Shown here: in pieces, positions 34,410 through 45,639 of the stretch
How positions within the stretch are numbered: the first letter of the stretch is position 1
Layout: the number at the start of each line of letters is the position of its first letter
Assembly (NCBI GenBank): GCA_025345505.1
Contig: JANVCC010000021.1
Span: forward strand, 1,570,450 to 1,634,449
Source of the DNA: Todiramphus chloris collaris
Lineage: Eukaryota; Chordata; Aves; Coraciiformes; Alcedinidae
DNA length: 64,000 bases
Direction: 5' to 3'
Made by a program: the position numbers and the translations under genes
The notes under the pieces: generated by a model
Database searches by the model: none
Seen by the model: the letters and a program-made list of their open reading frames with translations, nothing else
Told to the model about the DNA's origin: nothing

Positions 34410-35330
34410 TCACCAGAGTGGAGTAGAGGGGCAGAATCCCCTCCCTCGCCCTGCTGGCCACGCTTCTCTTGATGCAGCCCAGGACACGATTGGCTCTCTG
34501 GGCTGCAAGAGCAACTGATGGCTCATGGTGAGCTTCTCATCCCCCAGCACTCCCACGTCCTTCTCTTCAGGGCTGCTCTCAAGCCAGTCACTGCCCAGCC
34601 TATCTTGGTGCTTGGGATTGCCCTGACCCAGATGGAGGACCTTGCATTTGGCCTTGTTGAACTTCATGAGGTTGGCATGGGCCCACCTCTCCAGCCTGCC
34701 CAGGTCCCTCTGGATGGGATCCCTTCCCTCCAGCATATCAGCCACCACACACGGCTTGGTGTCGTCATCAAACTTGCTGAGTGTGCACTCAGTGCCACTG
34801 CCCATGTCGCTGACAAAGGTGTTAAACAAGACTGGGCCCTGTGCTGATCCTTGAGGTACTCTACTTGTCACTGGTCTCCACTTGGATATGGACCCATTGA
34901 CAACCACTCTTTGGGAGTGGCCATCAAGCCAGTTCTTTATCCACTGAATTGTCCATCCATCAAATCCATATTTCACTAGCTTGGAGACCAGAATGTCATG
35001 AGGGACAGTGTCAAAAGCTTTGCTCAGTTCCAGGTAAATGATGTCAGTTGCTCTTCCCCCGTCTATTGATGTTGTGACCTTCTCATAGAATGCCACCAGG
35101 TTAGTCAGGCATGATTTGCCCTTGGTGAAGCCATGTTGGTTACAGCCAATCACTTTGTCATTATTCATCGGCCTCAGTAGTGCCTCCAGGAGGATCCGCT
35201 CCATGATCTTACCAGGCACAGCAGTGAGACTGACTGTTCTATAGTTCCTGGGTTCATCCACCTTCCCCTTTTTGAATATGGGGGTTATATTTCCCCTTTT
35301 CCAGTCAGTGGGGACTTCACCAGACTGCCG
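34410..35330 (-). pseudogene. CR1 ORF2 reverse transcriptase domain (decayed)
   Basis: On the minus strand the frame holds RT blocks in order: [80 protein letters not shown] and [14 protein letters not shown]. The catalytic motif follows. At 34761-34772 the usual F-A-D-D reads F-D-D-D, a substitution next to the two metal-binding aspartates. The palm aspartate in the block I am calling SKAFDTVPH is present. Near 34520 a frameshift replaces the expected continuation. The enzyme would copy the element's RNA at a nicked target, but this copy cannot. Confidence 0.9.
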
Positions 35331-35416
35331 TGACTTCTGGAATATAATAGTGGTTTAGCAACCTCATCTGCCAGTTCCCTCAGCACCCATGGGTGTATCC
35401 CATTGGGTCCCATGGA

Positions 35417-35760
35417 CTAGTGCACTTTCAGGTTCTTCAGATGGCCACGAACCTGGTCTTCGCCTGCAATGGGAAGTTCTTGCATCCAATGCCTGCCATC
35501 AACTTCTGTGGCTCTGGGGGTGTGGCTGGAGCCCTTGCCAATGAAGACTGAGGAAAAGAACTCATTGAGGACCTCAGCCTTCTCAGCACCACTTGCCACC
35601 AGTTCTCCAGTCTCTTTTCTGAGGGGGCCCACACCTTCTCTAGTCTTTTTCTTTCCATTCGTATACCTATAGAAAATGTTGGCATTACCCCTAATCTCCC
35701 TGGCTAGATTTAATTCTAACTGAGCTTTAGCTCTCCTGACCAGGTCTCTTGCTGCTTGAG
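35417..35760 (-). pseudogene. CR1 ORF2 linker region (decayed)
   Basis: Segments of the ORF2 protein between endonuclease and reverse transcriptase: GPLRKETGELVASGAEKAEVLNEFFSSVF, GEDQVRGHLKNLKVH, then an interruption before the RT. Frameshifts are visible because homology alternates between the frames at 35417-35632 and 35437-35685. Confidence 0.8.
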
Positions 35761-35779
35761 CAGCTTCCCTGTACGCCCC

Positions 35780-36446
35780 TCATTCTAGCTGTCCTTCCTT
35801 CCACTCCTTGTAGAGCTTCTTTTTGTGTGACAGCATGTCCAGGAGTTCCTTGTTCACCCAGGAAGGTCTCCTAGCATTCTTCCCTGCCTTTCTCTTTGCT
35901 AGTATAGTTTGCTCCTGGGCACTGAGAAGGTGATCCTTGAATGTCAACCATCTGTCCTGGGCCCCCCTACCCTCTAGGGCTTTGTCCCATGGCACTTTGG
36001 CCAGCAGATCCCTAAAGCAATCGAAGTCTGCACGCCTAAAGTCCAGGGCTGTAAGCTTGGAGTACGTCCTCCTAGCTGCCCTGAGGATCTTAAATTCAAT
36101 TGCTTTGTGATCACTACAGCCAAGATTGTCCCTAAGTTTTACATCAGACACCAGCCCTTCCCTGTTGGTCAAAACAAGGTCCAGCATAGCCCCTTTCCAT
36201 GTCGGTCCCTCCAACATTTGGAGGAGGAAGTTATCATTTACACACTCCAGGAACATCCTGGACTGATGGTGCCTTGCTGTTCTGTGTCTCCAGCAGATGT
36301 CAGGGTAGTTGAAATCCCCTACAAGGACCAAGGCCTGTGAACACAAAGCCATTTCTATCTGCCTAAGGAGGACCTCATCCACATGGCTCTGCTGGTCAGG
36401 TGGCCTGTAGCAATCCAAGCCATAGCCCATCATGTTGGGTGCTGTC
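35780..36446 (-). pseudogene. CR1 ORF2 endonuclease domain, C-terminal part
   Basis: About 215 codons remain open. They contain the endonuclease motifs GDFNYPDICW and GCSDHKAIEFKI. The Asp/Asn of GDFN and the Asp/His of SDH are both present. These are followed by LTALDFRRADFDCFRDLLAKVPWDKALEGRG and RRPSWVNKELLDML. The N-terminal third, including the catalytic Glu motif, is missing because the element is 5'-truncated. This half is complementary to 17281-19522, which keeps the N-terminus and has lost this part. Confidence 0.9.
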
Positions 36447-36595
36447 AGACAAATTTAAGGTAGTTCCTGACCCATTACTTTATGTTTTGCAATTTGAACA
36501 AGCGGATGGTTTCCCTAGCTGTTTGGATAGGGGAGAATGGAAATTCTGGGGGTTGAAACTCCATTTTAATCAGCACAATAGACTGATGTCTTAAT

Positions 36596-36946
36596 TCATA
36601 GAATCATAGAATCATAGAATGGTGGGGGTTGGAAGGGACCTCTGGAGATCATTGAGTCAAATCTCCCTGCCAGAGCAGGGTCACCCAGGGCAGCCCACAC
36701 AGGAACAGAGCCAGGGGGGGTTGGAAAGTCTCCAGAGAAGGAGACTCCACAGCCTCTCTGGGCAGCCTGGGCCAGGCTCTGGCACCCTCACAGGAAAGAT
36801 GTTTCTCTTCCTGGTGAGGTGGAACATCCTGTGTTCTAGCTTATACCCATTATTCTTTGTCCTGTTGCTGGCCACCACAGAAAAGAGACAACCCCCTTCC
36901 AATTGACACCCACTCCTCAGTTATTTATAGACATAAATACATTTCC
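36596..36946 (-). mobile_element. CR1 LINE 3' fragment
   Basis: It opens on the plus strand with TCATAGAATCATAGAATCAT. Next come GGAAGGGACCTCTGGAGATC and the complement of the ORF2 C-terminal region (LFSVVASNRTKNNG, KLEHRMFHLTRKRNIFPVRV). It fades out near 36946, after CACCCACTCCTCAGTTATTT. It has the three-octamer terminus and belongs to the CTCTGGAGATC 3' type, the most frequent in this window. It lies only about 150 bp from the 5' end of the copy at 33887-36446. Confidence 0.92.
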
Positions 36947-37355
36947 CTGGAGGCTGAAGCGACAGGAAGGATCCTTGAATGGCAGAAAGACAACTCCATG
37001 GAACACACTCACGTTTTCAAATGCAGAAGCCTTCATTTCCTGCTGCAACAGGAACATCCTTCAGGCCTCAAAGCAGCAGAGCTCATCAGCGCTTTCCGAA
37101 GTCCCGCTGCACTAACAGTCTCAGATTTGCTCAATAAAAGTGGGTTGCTGAACCCAAGGATCTTCAGTACTTCCTTTTGTAACTTCTAATGTTTTTCTGA
37201 TTCTTTTCAAGCTTTGCTCTTAGACAGAAAGATTTTTTTCATTTAAAGTGAACTTTTCAGGGCCTCTAGAAGGAAGGGAATGAAGACACAGAACTTCTGT
37301 CAGTCCTTCCCATGTCCAGGTCCTTCCTGGTTTCAGGGAAATACGAGGTAGTGAG
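36947..37355. other. unique DNA
   Basis: No repeat or gene is recognised. Overlapping small frames without domains lie at about 36903-37189. Confidence 0.5.
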
Positions 37356-37585
37356 TCCAATGGAGGCTACGAGGATGCTGAAAGGACTGGAACATCTCTC
37401 TGGGGAGGAAAGGCTGAGAGCCCTGGGGCTGTTTAGCCTGGAGAAGAGAAGCCTGAGAAGGGATCTTATGAATGTTTATAAATATCTGAAGGGTGGGTGT
37501 CAAGCAGAAGGAGCCAGTCTCTTTTCAGTGGTGCCCTGTGATAAGGCAAGAGGTAATAGTCACAAGCTGAAACACAGGTCAATTC
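37356..37585 (+). mobile_element. CR1 LINE internal fragment, truncated at both ends
   Basis: The segment encodes [45 protein letters not shown], then [15 protein letters not shown] and HKLKHR, and stops. It lacks the 3' UTR and the octamer end that true CR1 insertions keep. Loss of the 3' end must be secondary. The frame is open throughout, so the fragment has suffered few indels. Confidence 0.88.
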
Positions 37586-40500
37586 TCTGCATATCTTCAG
37601 AAAAGTTGTGAATTTCTCTAACCTTCTGCTGACTTTACGCCTTTCTTTCCTGTGAATAGTGACCTGCAATATTTCACTGTCTCATTTCACCAAATTATAC
37701 GCCATATAGAGTTTCTCATTCTTTTCTGCTTGTCACTCAGACTAAAATCAGAGCAGCCTTTTTGCTGGTAGCTTCTTCCCCCTAAGTTTTGGAGATGATG
37801 GTTCTCCTGTACTTCTCTATTTTTTTTTTTCTTTCAGCTAATGAAGTTATCACAGAAGTGTTTCATAACAGAGACAAGATTATATTTGAGAGATATGTTG
37901 GAAAACACTCTTTTTGGGTGTTGTCCATACTATTTAAAATTGAAAATCCGGGATACCGATCTGAGATAAACAAAGTTCTTATAAATAGAGAATTGTTGAA
38001 ATGATAAAAAGCAATGACTTATCCTCGTGCCTCAGGTTAGAATATTTACGGAAATGTGAAGACTTTTGAAAAGAACATTGTATAAAATGCCAGCATACTG
38101 AAAGAATATCAGCTTGGGAAGAGTCGTTCTGTTTAATAACTGCATGTCCTTTGAATCAGTTCTCCATATATTGGATTTCATGAAGACCAGCTGAAGAAAA
38201 GGAGCACAGATATTAATGGAATACTAGTTTAAGCAGCAGCAGTCACTTGGTTCCTGCAGCATTATCTTTTAATTATGTTTGATCTATATGACAAAAGGTG
38301 AAAGGAGACCTTGAAAGACTGATTAAAAGAGAGAAGCTGTGCCGCAGATGCAATAATTGATTGTTGAGGTCCACAGTGTAATGAAAATATTGATGCCCGG
38401 ATATGGGTATCTTTGCATAAGCAGAAGCAACTGAATTAGTAAATCTGAAAAAGTCGCTTTCCTTTCAACAAAGGAAACAAAACTTGTTCTTCCTCAGCTG
38501 GTGTGGGATAACCTTCCTCCTTATCTGTGGCACCGTGAAGTAAAATGGTTTGCTGTTGATTATCCAGTGTCACAACATCTATTTTGCTTACCACACAATT
38601 TTAATGTGATTCTAAACGCAAAATGTTGCATGTCAGAGATGGCTGAAATACATTCTGCTAGCAGTTCCACTAAGACTCCTGTTGGTTTAAAAAATCAATT
38701 ATATTTTATTTTCTAATGGGCTTTGAAAGCCAACATGGTCAGTCACTACATTTCAACTAGAGAACGGTGCCTTCCAGCTATGGGGTTGTATCTTGATTAC
38801 TTCTGAGCATGTCCCTGTACACTGAGACTTCAGTTACTCTTCCAAAAATGGAAAGAAAACTCAAACAGTGACACAATAAAACAGCAGAATTAATCCCAGG
38901 CAGAAACTCCCTTGGAGTCAATCAAAAGGCTTGTTAACTTCAGAGAGATTCAGTTTGGTCCTAACTAAACACAGAAGCCTGTTCAGTGCTTAAAGAAAAG
39001 GGGAGGGGAGCGGGTGGAGGGGGCAGGGGAAACCTCACTTTACTACAGCTTAAGTAATTCTTTCCCTTTGCACCATGATTCAGCATTATCTTCCTAACCT
39101 CCAAAGACAGAAATAAGCAGAATGTCCTTGGGAAAAGGATCAGCTCAGACAGATGCATACGTCTTCTTCAAAAATAAAACCCCTTTTTTTTTTTTGTTTT
39201 TTCTTTCCCTAAGCAGTCCTATGTATTTCCTTCATTATTATTTTGTTAGTTTCATTGAACATGACTGTTGATTAAACAAGGAGATACCCTTCTGTGTCTT
39301 GATACAAGGTTCTGTAATTTTGTGCATCACTGGTTAATTACAGGAAAGCTATTGTGATTCTTGAAACCTGTATGAGAAATTATTTTCAGACCAAGAGCAT
39401 GCAAACTGGACTGTGTAAGTGGAAGGCACCTTTGTTTAATGTGACTTACACTTTTGCTTCACGAAAGCTGACTGAAAAGAGTGGACCCACAAGCTGATAT
39501 GTACTTGTGCAACTCACCAAAATAAAAGAGACTGGAAACTCTTAAACCAGGCTGCTGCTGAATTAGGTTCTCCTTACTGCAGAGATTCTCTTTTTTTTTC
39601 CTTTTTTTTTTTTCTTTTTTTCCCCCCAGTAATTTATGTATCTACTTCCACTGCATTTGCTAAAGCCATTAAATATTTAATTTGTATTTAATTCTTCTCT
39701 TATGGCTGGAGTTCATCAGCTACCCTTACTTGGAGCAGGGTACTACTCTAACACCCAACATGCAATTAAAGGAACATTCCTGTAGCCTTGTTACTGGAAT
39801 GTGAGTAATTATTAACAAATGGTAAGGCCAGGGTTTTTTTTCTGCTCAAGTATCATTTGGGCTCAATTACACAGCACTAAGATGAACAGGTTATTAAGTT
39901 TGCCACTCTATTTATTCTAGCTTTAGCTGAGCTCTGTTCATTTGTTATTTGAGCTCATTTTCTTTAGCTTGAACTTTGACTGCGCTATTTGATTGAAAGT
40001 TAGCTTCCATGCAAATTATTGAGAAGATGAGGCTTTATACTCCTGCATACATCCTTGAATTCAATTTGATGCTAACTTTTGCAGAGCATTTTTTCTCTTT
40101 CTGGATACTGTGCCATGGTTGTAGTGTTCAAAAGTCCCCAGGTGTCTCTAGGACCCCATTCTTCTAAACCATATTTGTAACTGTATTTATGGTTATGGCC
40201 TGAAAAGGAGCTGCTGTTAGGAGGAAAGACTCAAAAAGCAGTCACATACACATGATGATGGGGATGGGGAGGATGAGTCTCTTTTCAGACAGAGGTCCCT
40301 CTATGGGGAAGGATCCCATCTGGTGGGGCAGCATCACTGGGATCAGGGACCGGCAGGCAACAGCTAGCAATTCCTGGCACAATTCAGCTGAGGGCAACCT
40401 CCCTGATGCTGGTGTGGACCCTGTCCCAGAGCTTCAGAAACTGTGGGGCTGTTTTGGCATGAGGTGGCTATGGGAAGAACCATCACGACTTCCAGTACAG

Positions 40501-41371
40501 CTCCAAAGCTTTTGGAAGGAGTGGGGAGACAAGAGTTAATGAGGGAGGCAAAGCCCTGGTGCTGTGCCCATCCCTAGCCTGGTAGATCTAACTTGTTAGA
40601 AAGAATCCTGAAGCCACCAAGTCCAGGCTCTGGGTCAGTGTTTGACATTGCTGAGAAATTAAATGGGGTGGATAAAAAAAGACTGTTAAACAGAGCATCT
40701 TTAACAAGGTACAAAAATACCATATTATATCGCTTGGAACTGAAACCATTGCATGCTAGAGTGTTTGTCAATTGAAAACAAATTGTGGTACAAATGCATT
40801 TTTCAGCTACCTTTCTCAGACAGGAAGATTCTTACATGAACTACCAACATTTTCAACACGGAAAGGAGAAGTGCTTCTGGACAGGAGGGCCTGACAAGCT
40901 TTGCTTCAGAACTCTTCACCTTTTCTGTAGAACAAGTAGATGACTGCCTGGTTGAGATAATTACAGTGTCTTTCCCAACACCATGAAATATGAGTGTGGA
41001 TGATGTATGTGCCGGATAGGAATGTATAAATAAACACTTCTCAAATAAATCACTCAGCGGACATCTGAAGTTCCCTCTTCATCACTGCAGTGACAGGCTG
41101 GCTATGAACCTGCAACCCAGAAGGGAATACTCTGGCCATGTGAATCCCTTCAATGCTTTGCAGTCAATTTATCATACACTTGGACCTGCACAGAAAGTGA
41201 CACTGCCCTCTGATAAAAACCAGAAGACCTAAGCTCTCTTTCTGATCATCTTTGCTTGTCTAACATAGAACATACTAGAACTCAATCAAACCTTAGCTTT
41301 CAAAATGTCACAGATCCTAGTGATTGCAAGAAGAGGTAAGGGTTATTCTTGGATGGCAGTAGAGGTGGAGA
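37586..41371. other. repeat-poor unique stretch
   Basis: No gene is recognised. A pyrimidine-rich run (C/T) lies at about 39590-39627. The block at about 39640-40040 has several homeodomain/POU-type cores, including ATGCAAATTATTG near 40010 (see findings). The frame 40252-40539 (95 codons, Trp-rich) is GC-richer than its surroundings and has no recognised domain. Confidence 0.5.
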
Positions 41372-41676
41372 GAGAAGGAAGAGTCTCTTTTCAGTGCTGC
41401 CCTGGGATAGGACGAGGGGCAATGGGCACAGACTGGAACATTGGAAGTTCCACCTTAACAGGAGGACAAAATTCTTTACTGTGAGGGTGATGGAGCCTGG
41501 AACAGGCTGCCCAGAGAGGTGGTGGAGTCTCCTTCTCTGGAGACCTTCAAGATGCATCTGGATCTGTTCCTGTGTGGGCTGCCCTGGATGACCCTGCTCT
41601 GGCAGGGGGGTTGGACTCCATGATCTCCAGAAGTCCCTTCCAACCCCTATCATTCTATGATACTATGATTCTGTGA
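41372..41676 (+). mobile_element. CR1 LINE 3' fragment
   Basis: The end of ORF2 (SLFSVLPWDRTRGNGHRLEHWKFHLNRRTKFF, then GTGCPERWW in a shifted frame) and the 3' UTR with GGACTCCATGATCTCCAGAA. It ends TTCTATGATACTATGATTCTGTG at about 41652-41675. Short 5'-truncated copy of the common type. Confidence 0.93.
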
Positions 41677-43387
41677 AGAGTTATTCCCCATCTGTCTTAC
41701 TGTAGTAGTGCCACTTGAAAGAAAAAAGTCAAGACTGGAGGAAGAAGGGACATGCAGTCATGTGATGCTGTCACTGTTGGTTGCCCATGTTGCCGGGATG
41801 TGAAGCTGAATTCTGTCAGGCAGGAAGGAAAAGGAATTGATTGCTCCCAATTTCCTGCTGAGCACTCTCCTAGTCTGCTATATAGATTGCTCGTTCAATT
41901 ATTAAACTGATATAAGAAAAGAAGTTCTCCCTTTTAAACCTGTGAAAAAAAAATCAGGCAATCAGCCACACACTCCCTCTTCACCTCATCTGATACTTTG
42001 ACTGCTTTTGGGGGTCTGTGCTTTCCATCCATGTTCAGCAAAAGATACCTAACTCCCAGAAAGGACCATGATTTCATCTTTTTCCTTAGTGTTGACTACT
42101 GCCCACTGATCATGTTGCCTGCAGGCTTGCTACAGAAGAAGGCTTGCAGCCTGTATCTCTTCTGTCATCTCCTCTCTCCCCTTGCATGGCACAGGAGTGG
42201 GCTACACTGCAGTTTGTGAGAACTATCACACTCCTCCTTCGAGACTCGGGGTGCTTTTTTGTGCCTAAGTCTAAAGCTTCATACCCGGAAGCAATATTTA
42301 CCAGAAGCAGTTCTGTATGAAAAGGGATGCTTGCGTTGGTACCACCAAAGCTTATGGGATTGTGCAGAGACTTATCTTTGTAGAGCAAACTCTGATTTTG
42401 TAGGTTTGGCAGCATAAGTAAATAGAGAGGGAGAGAGAGAAGGGAACAGTGAGCAAGCACTGACAACAACAGCCTAAAAAAGATGTTCCAGTCAAGGGGT
42501 GCACCTAAGAAAGTCACACATAGAAAGGAAACTCTCTCAGTTATCTCTCTTGCAGAGACATGTCACTTCAGGTGACTTACTGAAGCAATCTAAAAGTACC
42601 TGCCTGATTTTCAGGACTCCGCAGTTTCCCAGTCTCTTTTCTCTCACCCTACTGCATGTTTTTCTTCTTTCCCATGGAGAACTAGAGCGGCATGTAATGA
42701 GCCATGTTTCTCATCTACTCCTAGCCCTAGGAACCCTATTGATCTCATCAGTGTTAAATTAGCCTTGATAGCGATATGGTATTTTGGACATTACTAAGCT
42801 GCGACGCTGCCATTTCCTAAACAAGCCATGGGCTTTGTTTCAAACGAACGCAGCAACTGATTAATCAATACTGAAAGGTTATCAAAACCTGCATGCTGAT
42901 AGCAGGCGTTCAGAATGCCCAAGGACTTTTTTTTTCTCTCAGTTATAGTTTAAAAAAAAAAAAAAAAAAAAAAGGGAAAAGCTTCTTTTTTTTTTCTTTT
43001 TAGTGCTTTTACTGCCTTCTTCTGGAGCCTTGTTTTCTCCTTCTGGCAGTCCACCCTGTTCCCACACAGTCTCTTGCCCCCAGTGCAACTTCCTCCATTC
43101 CTGCACCCAGAGGGATCCCAAACTGGTCCAGATCCCCTAGGGAAACCATTGTGGGCTAAATGCTTCCTGGAGTCTAAATCAAATATCCGAGTATGACTGG
43201 CATGCACGAAATGCTCCCCACTCCTTGAAACGTTCTCAGTCTCCAGGTCCCTTCTTTCCTGCTCCTAGAGAGAAGGCGAATGAAGCATAAAGTTCCTTAA
43301 GGACCTGCCAAAATAAACACGGACATGGCATACTTCCACCATCTACTGGGCCTATTCAAGATTTGGTTGGGTTCTGTGATAAAAAAA
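41677..43387. other. unique DNA with A/T foldback tract
   Basis: No gene is recognised. The run of 22 A at 42952-42973 is followed within 10 bp by a T-rich run (42984-43000), listed below. Confidence 0.5.
42952..43000. repeat. poly-A run facing a poly-T run
   Basis: A22 at 42952-42973, then GGGAAAAGCTTC, then a T-rich run to 43000. The two homopolymers could pair with each other. It could be the A-tail of a retrocopy next to an unrelated T-run, but no retrocopy body is visible on the left. Confidence 0.8.
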
Positions 43388-43717
43388 AGAATTGCAAAAG
43401 GAAGAAAGACCTCAGGAGACCATCAAGTCCAACCTCACCCTGCCACGGCAGGTTCAACTACAGCAGGTCACACAGGATCACATCTGTGTGGGGTTTTGAG
43501 TATCTCCAGAGACAGAAACTTCACCACCTCTCTGGGCAGACTGTTCCAGTCCCTGTCACCCTCACAGAAAAGAAGTTTCTCCTCATGTTTAGTTGGAACT
43601 TCCTACATCCATATTTGTGCCCATACCCTCTTTGTCCTGTCACTGGGCACTGCTGAAAAAAGACTTCTCCCATCCTCCTGACACCCACCCTTTTTCTAAG
43701 CATTGATAAGATCCCTC
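43388..43717 (-). mobile_element. CR1 LINE 3' fragment
   Basis: On the minus strand: ORF2 C-terminus (VFFQQCPVTGQRGYGHKYGCRKFQLNMRRNFFSVRV) and the 3' UTR. The octamer end is decayed (plus strand begins AAAAAGAATTGC instead of ATAGAATC). It is an older copy, with the 5' truncation near 43717. Confidence 0.88.
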
Positions 43718-44056
43718 CAAAGCATTTTGGATGCAATGTCTAGAGGAGGGAACCAAGGTGGTGAGAGGGTACTGGGGAGGAACAAACGTGGGAAAACAGA
43801 GGTAAAACAGGATCAAAGGGGCTGGTGGTGTGTAAGCGAGCATCATGTGCCACGTGCCCAGCCATGCCTGTGCCAGCCAGCGCAGCTTCTCCTCTCTCCT
43901 CATTAAAGTCTCTTTATGATGGTTTTCCTGGGCAAGGCCTCCCCATCCCCTATGCCCGTGAGAGGGGGGGCTGAACACCCACGTTGCCATGGGCCCGGGG
44001 CCACAGGGCAAGCACTGGAGAAGCAAGGGTGTGCAGGCTGTGAACGTGTGTGCGGG
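43718..44056. other. GC-richer unique DNA left of an LTR
   Basis: No repeat or gene is recognised. Local GC content is higher than the window average. It ends at the TG opening of the LTR. Confidence 0.45.
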
Positions 44057-44836
44057 TGTCACAGTTCAGGGTCAGGGCAGCCCCTTAGACCTCTAACAGC
44101 AGCTCTCTTTTAACCCTCCCTCCCCGACGGGGAAGAGAAAGGGAATAAGGGAGAGAGACTCATCCATGAGAAAAGGGAACTGGGACACATTTAAGGAAAG
44201 TAAAAAGAATCAAATGGAATATACACAAATAGATACAAAACCAGTATGGAACCCAACCCCCTCCCAGTGGTAATTCCATCACTGTCCCCACTGATGCTGT
44301 GGAGCAGGCACCGGGAGAGTCCCAGCCTGGGCCCAGCAGCAGCTGGAAACTGTGTTCAGGAGCTGGATTCTGGTACTGGATTTGGGAACACATGGATTAG
44401 GATAGAAGGCAGAACACAGATTCCTCCTGGGATGCTGACCAGTAAAGCCAGAAGAGGACCCAAGCCAAGTTGGGCAGGGCCCAGCAAAGCAGGGGTGAGC
44501 CCCTCTTGACCCCTCAGCTTTACAGTGACTGTGGTGTCCGTGGGCTGGGGTCCCTCGGGGGTCAGTTTGGGGTCCCCTGTCCTGGCCGCCCCTCCCTGCA
44601 GGTGCCGCCTTTGACTTTCTGCACCCCCCCGGGGTTGGTGCCCAAGCCCCAGCAGTGGCCTCGCTCTGCACCCCAGCCCTGGGTCCCGCCTGTGCCCATG
44701 GGGTGTTCTCCCTGCTGGGAGCAGCCCCTGCCTGTGCCACCAGCTGCTGCCTGCAGCCAGGGCAGGGGGAGAAGAGCTGGGCTGGGAAGGGGAACCCCTG
44801 ACCACAGCCACCCCTGCTCTCACTCACAGCAGGACA
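44057..44836 (-). mobile_element. solo LTR, ERV-L-like (family A), second copy
   Basis: It aligns throughout with the LTR at 6924-7664: shared GAGAAAGGGAATAAGGGAGAGA, CACTGATGCTGT, CCAGCCTGGGCCCAGCAGCA, CCTGTCCTGGC and the closing CAGGACA. Boundaries are TG at 44057 and CA at 44836. Orientation is minus by the same reasoning as for the first copy. It is GC-richer than its relative. The flanking 5-mers (GCGGG and CAGGG) do not match well, so the target duplication is decayed or the ends are off by a few bases. The long open frames on both strands here (for example 44279-45016) follow from high GC and are not genes. Confidence 0.8.
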
Positions 44837-45464
44837 CAGGGACACAACCATAGGTGAGTACAGGCTGGTGAGGAGGTAAGAGTCCTGGGAGACAAGTATT
44901 GAGTGGGACCCTGGAGAGACACAAGGCTCTGCTAGCTGATAGCTGGGGGAACCCAGTTGTGTGTGGAATGGGGGGGTGTCCATCCTGCCTCTTGTAGCTC
45001 CTCCACTACCAAACAAAATGAATCACTGACGTGACCAAGAAGGAGTGGATGTCTCTACAGGGTAATAGTTAAAGTGATCAGGTATGGGGAGGACTTCTGT
45101 CCTAAGCATCACTCGAATGAATGTGTAAGTACATGGTATAAAGCAGAAAGGCTTAAAAAAAAAAAGATAAAAAAAGAAAAAAGAGTCCCTTTAGACTGCA
45201 CAGCGCTAGTAGATAGAAGCTGGGGCATTCCTTCAAACATCCATCTCTCTTCAAGCATAGATTGAATTTGGACTAAATGCTCCACTGGCCAGTAAATGTT
45301 GATTTAAAAAGGAATCAATAAAAAGGAAATGTTACCTTTAGAAAGGTATGAAGGAAATACTAACACTCTGCAGCACTGTCATGGCTTTAAAACAAAGGTC
45401 TGACTGCTCTCGTACTCTATAAGGAAAGGCATTAAGTATGTAACTGCAGAAGAGGCTTGATACT
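44837..45464. other. unique DNA between LTR copies
   Basis: No gene is recognised. Part of 44845-45000 is GC-rich and could be an unrecognised repeat. An A-rich run lies at about 45153-45182. Confidence 0.4.
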
Positions 45465-45639
45465 CTGCATCCCAAGCAGCACAAGCTGTGTTCCTATAGC
45501 CCAGAGGGTCCAGTGGAGGTTTCTTAACTCTCCTCAGCACCCAGGTTTCTTAACTCTCCTCAGCTGCTGGGTAGAAGAGCTGAGCTGGGAAGGGAAAGCA
45601 CTGACCACAGTCACTGCTGCTCTCACTCCAACCAGGGCA
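45465..45639 (-). mobile_element. LTR fragment, family A, truncated
   Basis: The right part matches the end of the LTR at 44057-44836: GAAGAGCTGAGCTGGGAAGG, CTGACCACAG, CTGCTCTCACTC and a final CCAGGGCA. On its own strand it begins TGCCCTGGTT. Only about 175 bp remain. It contains a tandem duplication at 45517-45564. Confidence 0.7.
45517..45568 (-). repeat. tandem duplication, 22-nt identity, 26-nt period
   Basis: AGGTTTCTTAACTCTCCTCA (plus GC) occurs at 45517-45538 and again at 45543-45564, inside the LTR fragment. The other LTR copies lack the second unit, so it arose locally. Confidence 0.85.

Larger units (their letters stand above)
33887..36446 (-). mobile_element. CR1 LINE, 2.56-kb copy with endonuclease C-terminus, RT and 3' end
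   Basis: This is the longest ORF2-bearing CR1 in the window. On the minus strand it runs from the endonuclease domain (LDCYRPPDQ near 36415) through the linker, reverse transcriptase and C-terminal domain to a 3' end at 33887 (plus-strand ATCATAGAATCATAGAATTG). The order of parts is uninterrupted. It is 5'-truncated in the middle of the endonuclease and broken by frameshifts near 34520, 35330 and 35770. Confidence 0.95.

Noticed and set aside
34518..34854. Plus-strand frames of 109 and 70 codons
   Set aside because: They are antisense to the CR1 reverse transcriptase, which is the readable strand here.
33887..36946. A single CR1 spanning both minus-strand copies
   Set aside because: A second complete 3' end with three octamers starts at 36596, after about 150 bp of unrelated DNA, so these are two separate insertions.
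44052..44841. 5-bp target duplication around the second LTR copy
   Set aside because: The flanks GCGGG and CAGGG share only part of their bases, and shifting the ends does not give a match. I do not claim a duplication.
44279..45016. 245-codon minus-strand frame and overlapping frames on both strands
   Set aside because: It coincides with a GC-rich LTR copy, has low-complexity Pro/Gly/Ala composition and has no domain. The related LTR at 6924-7664 does not keep the frame.
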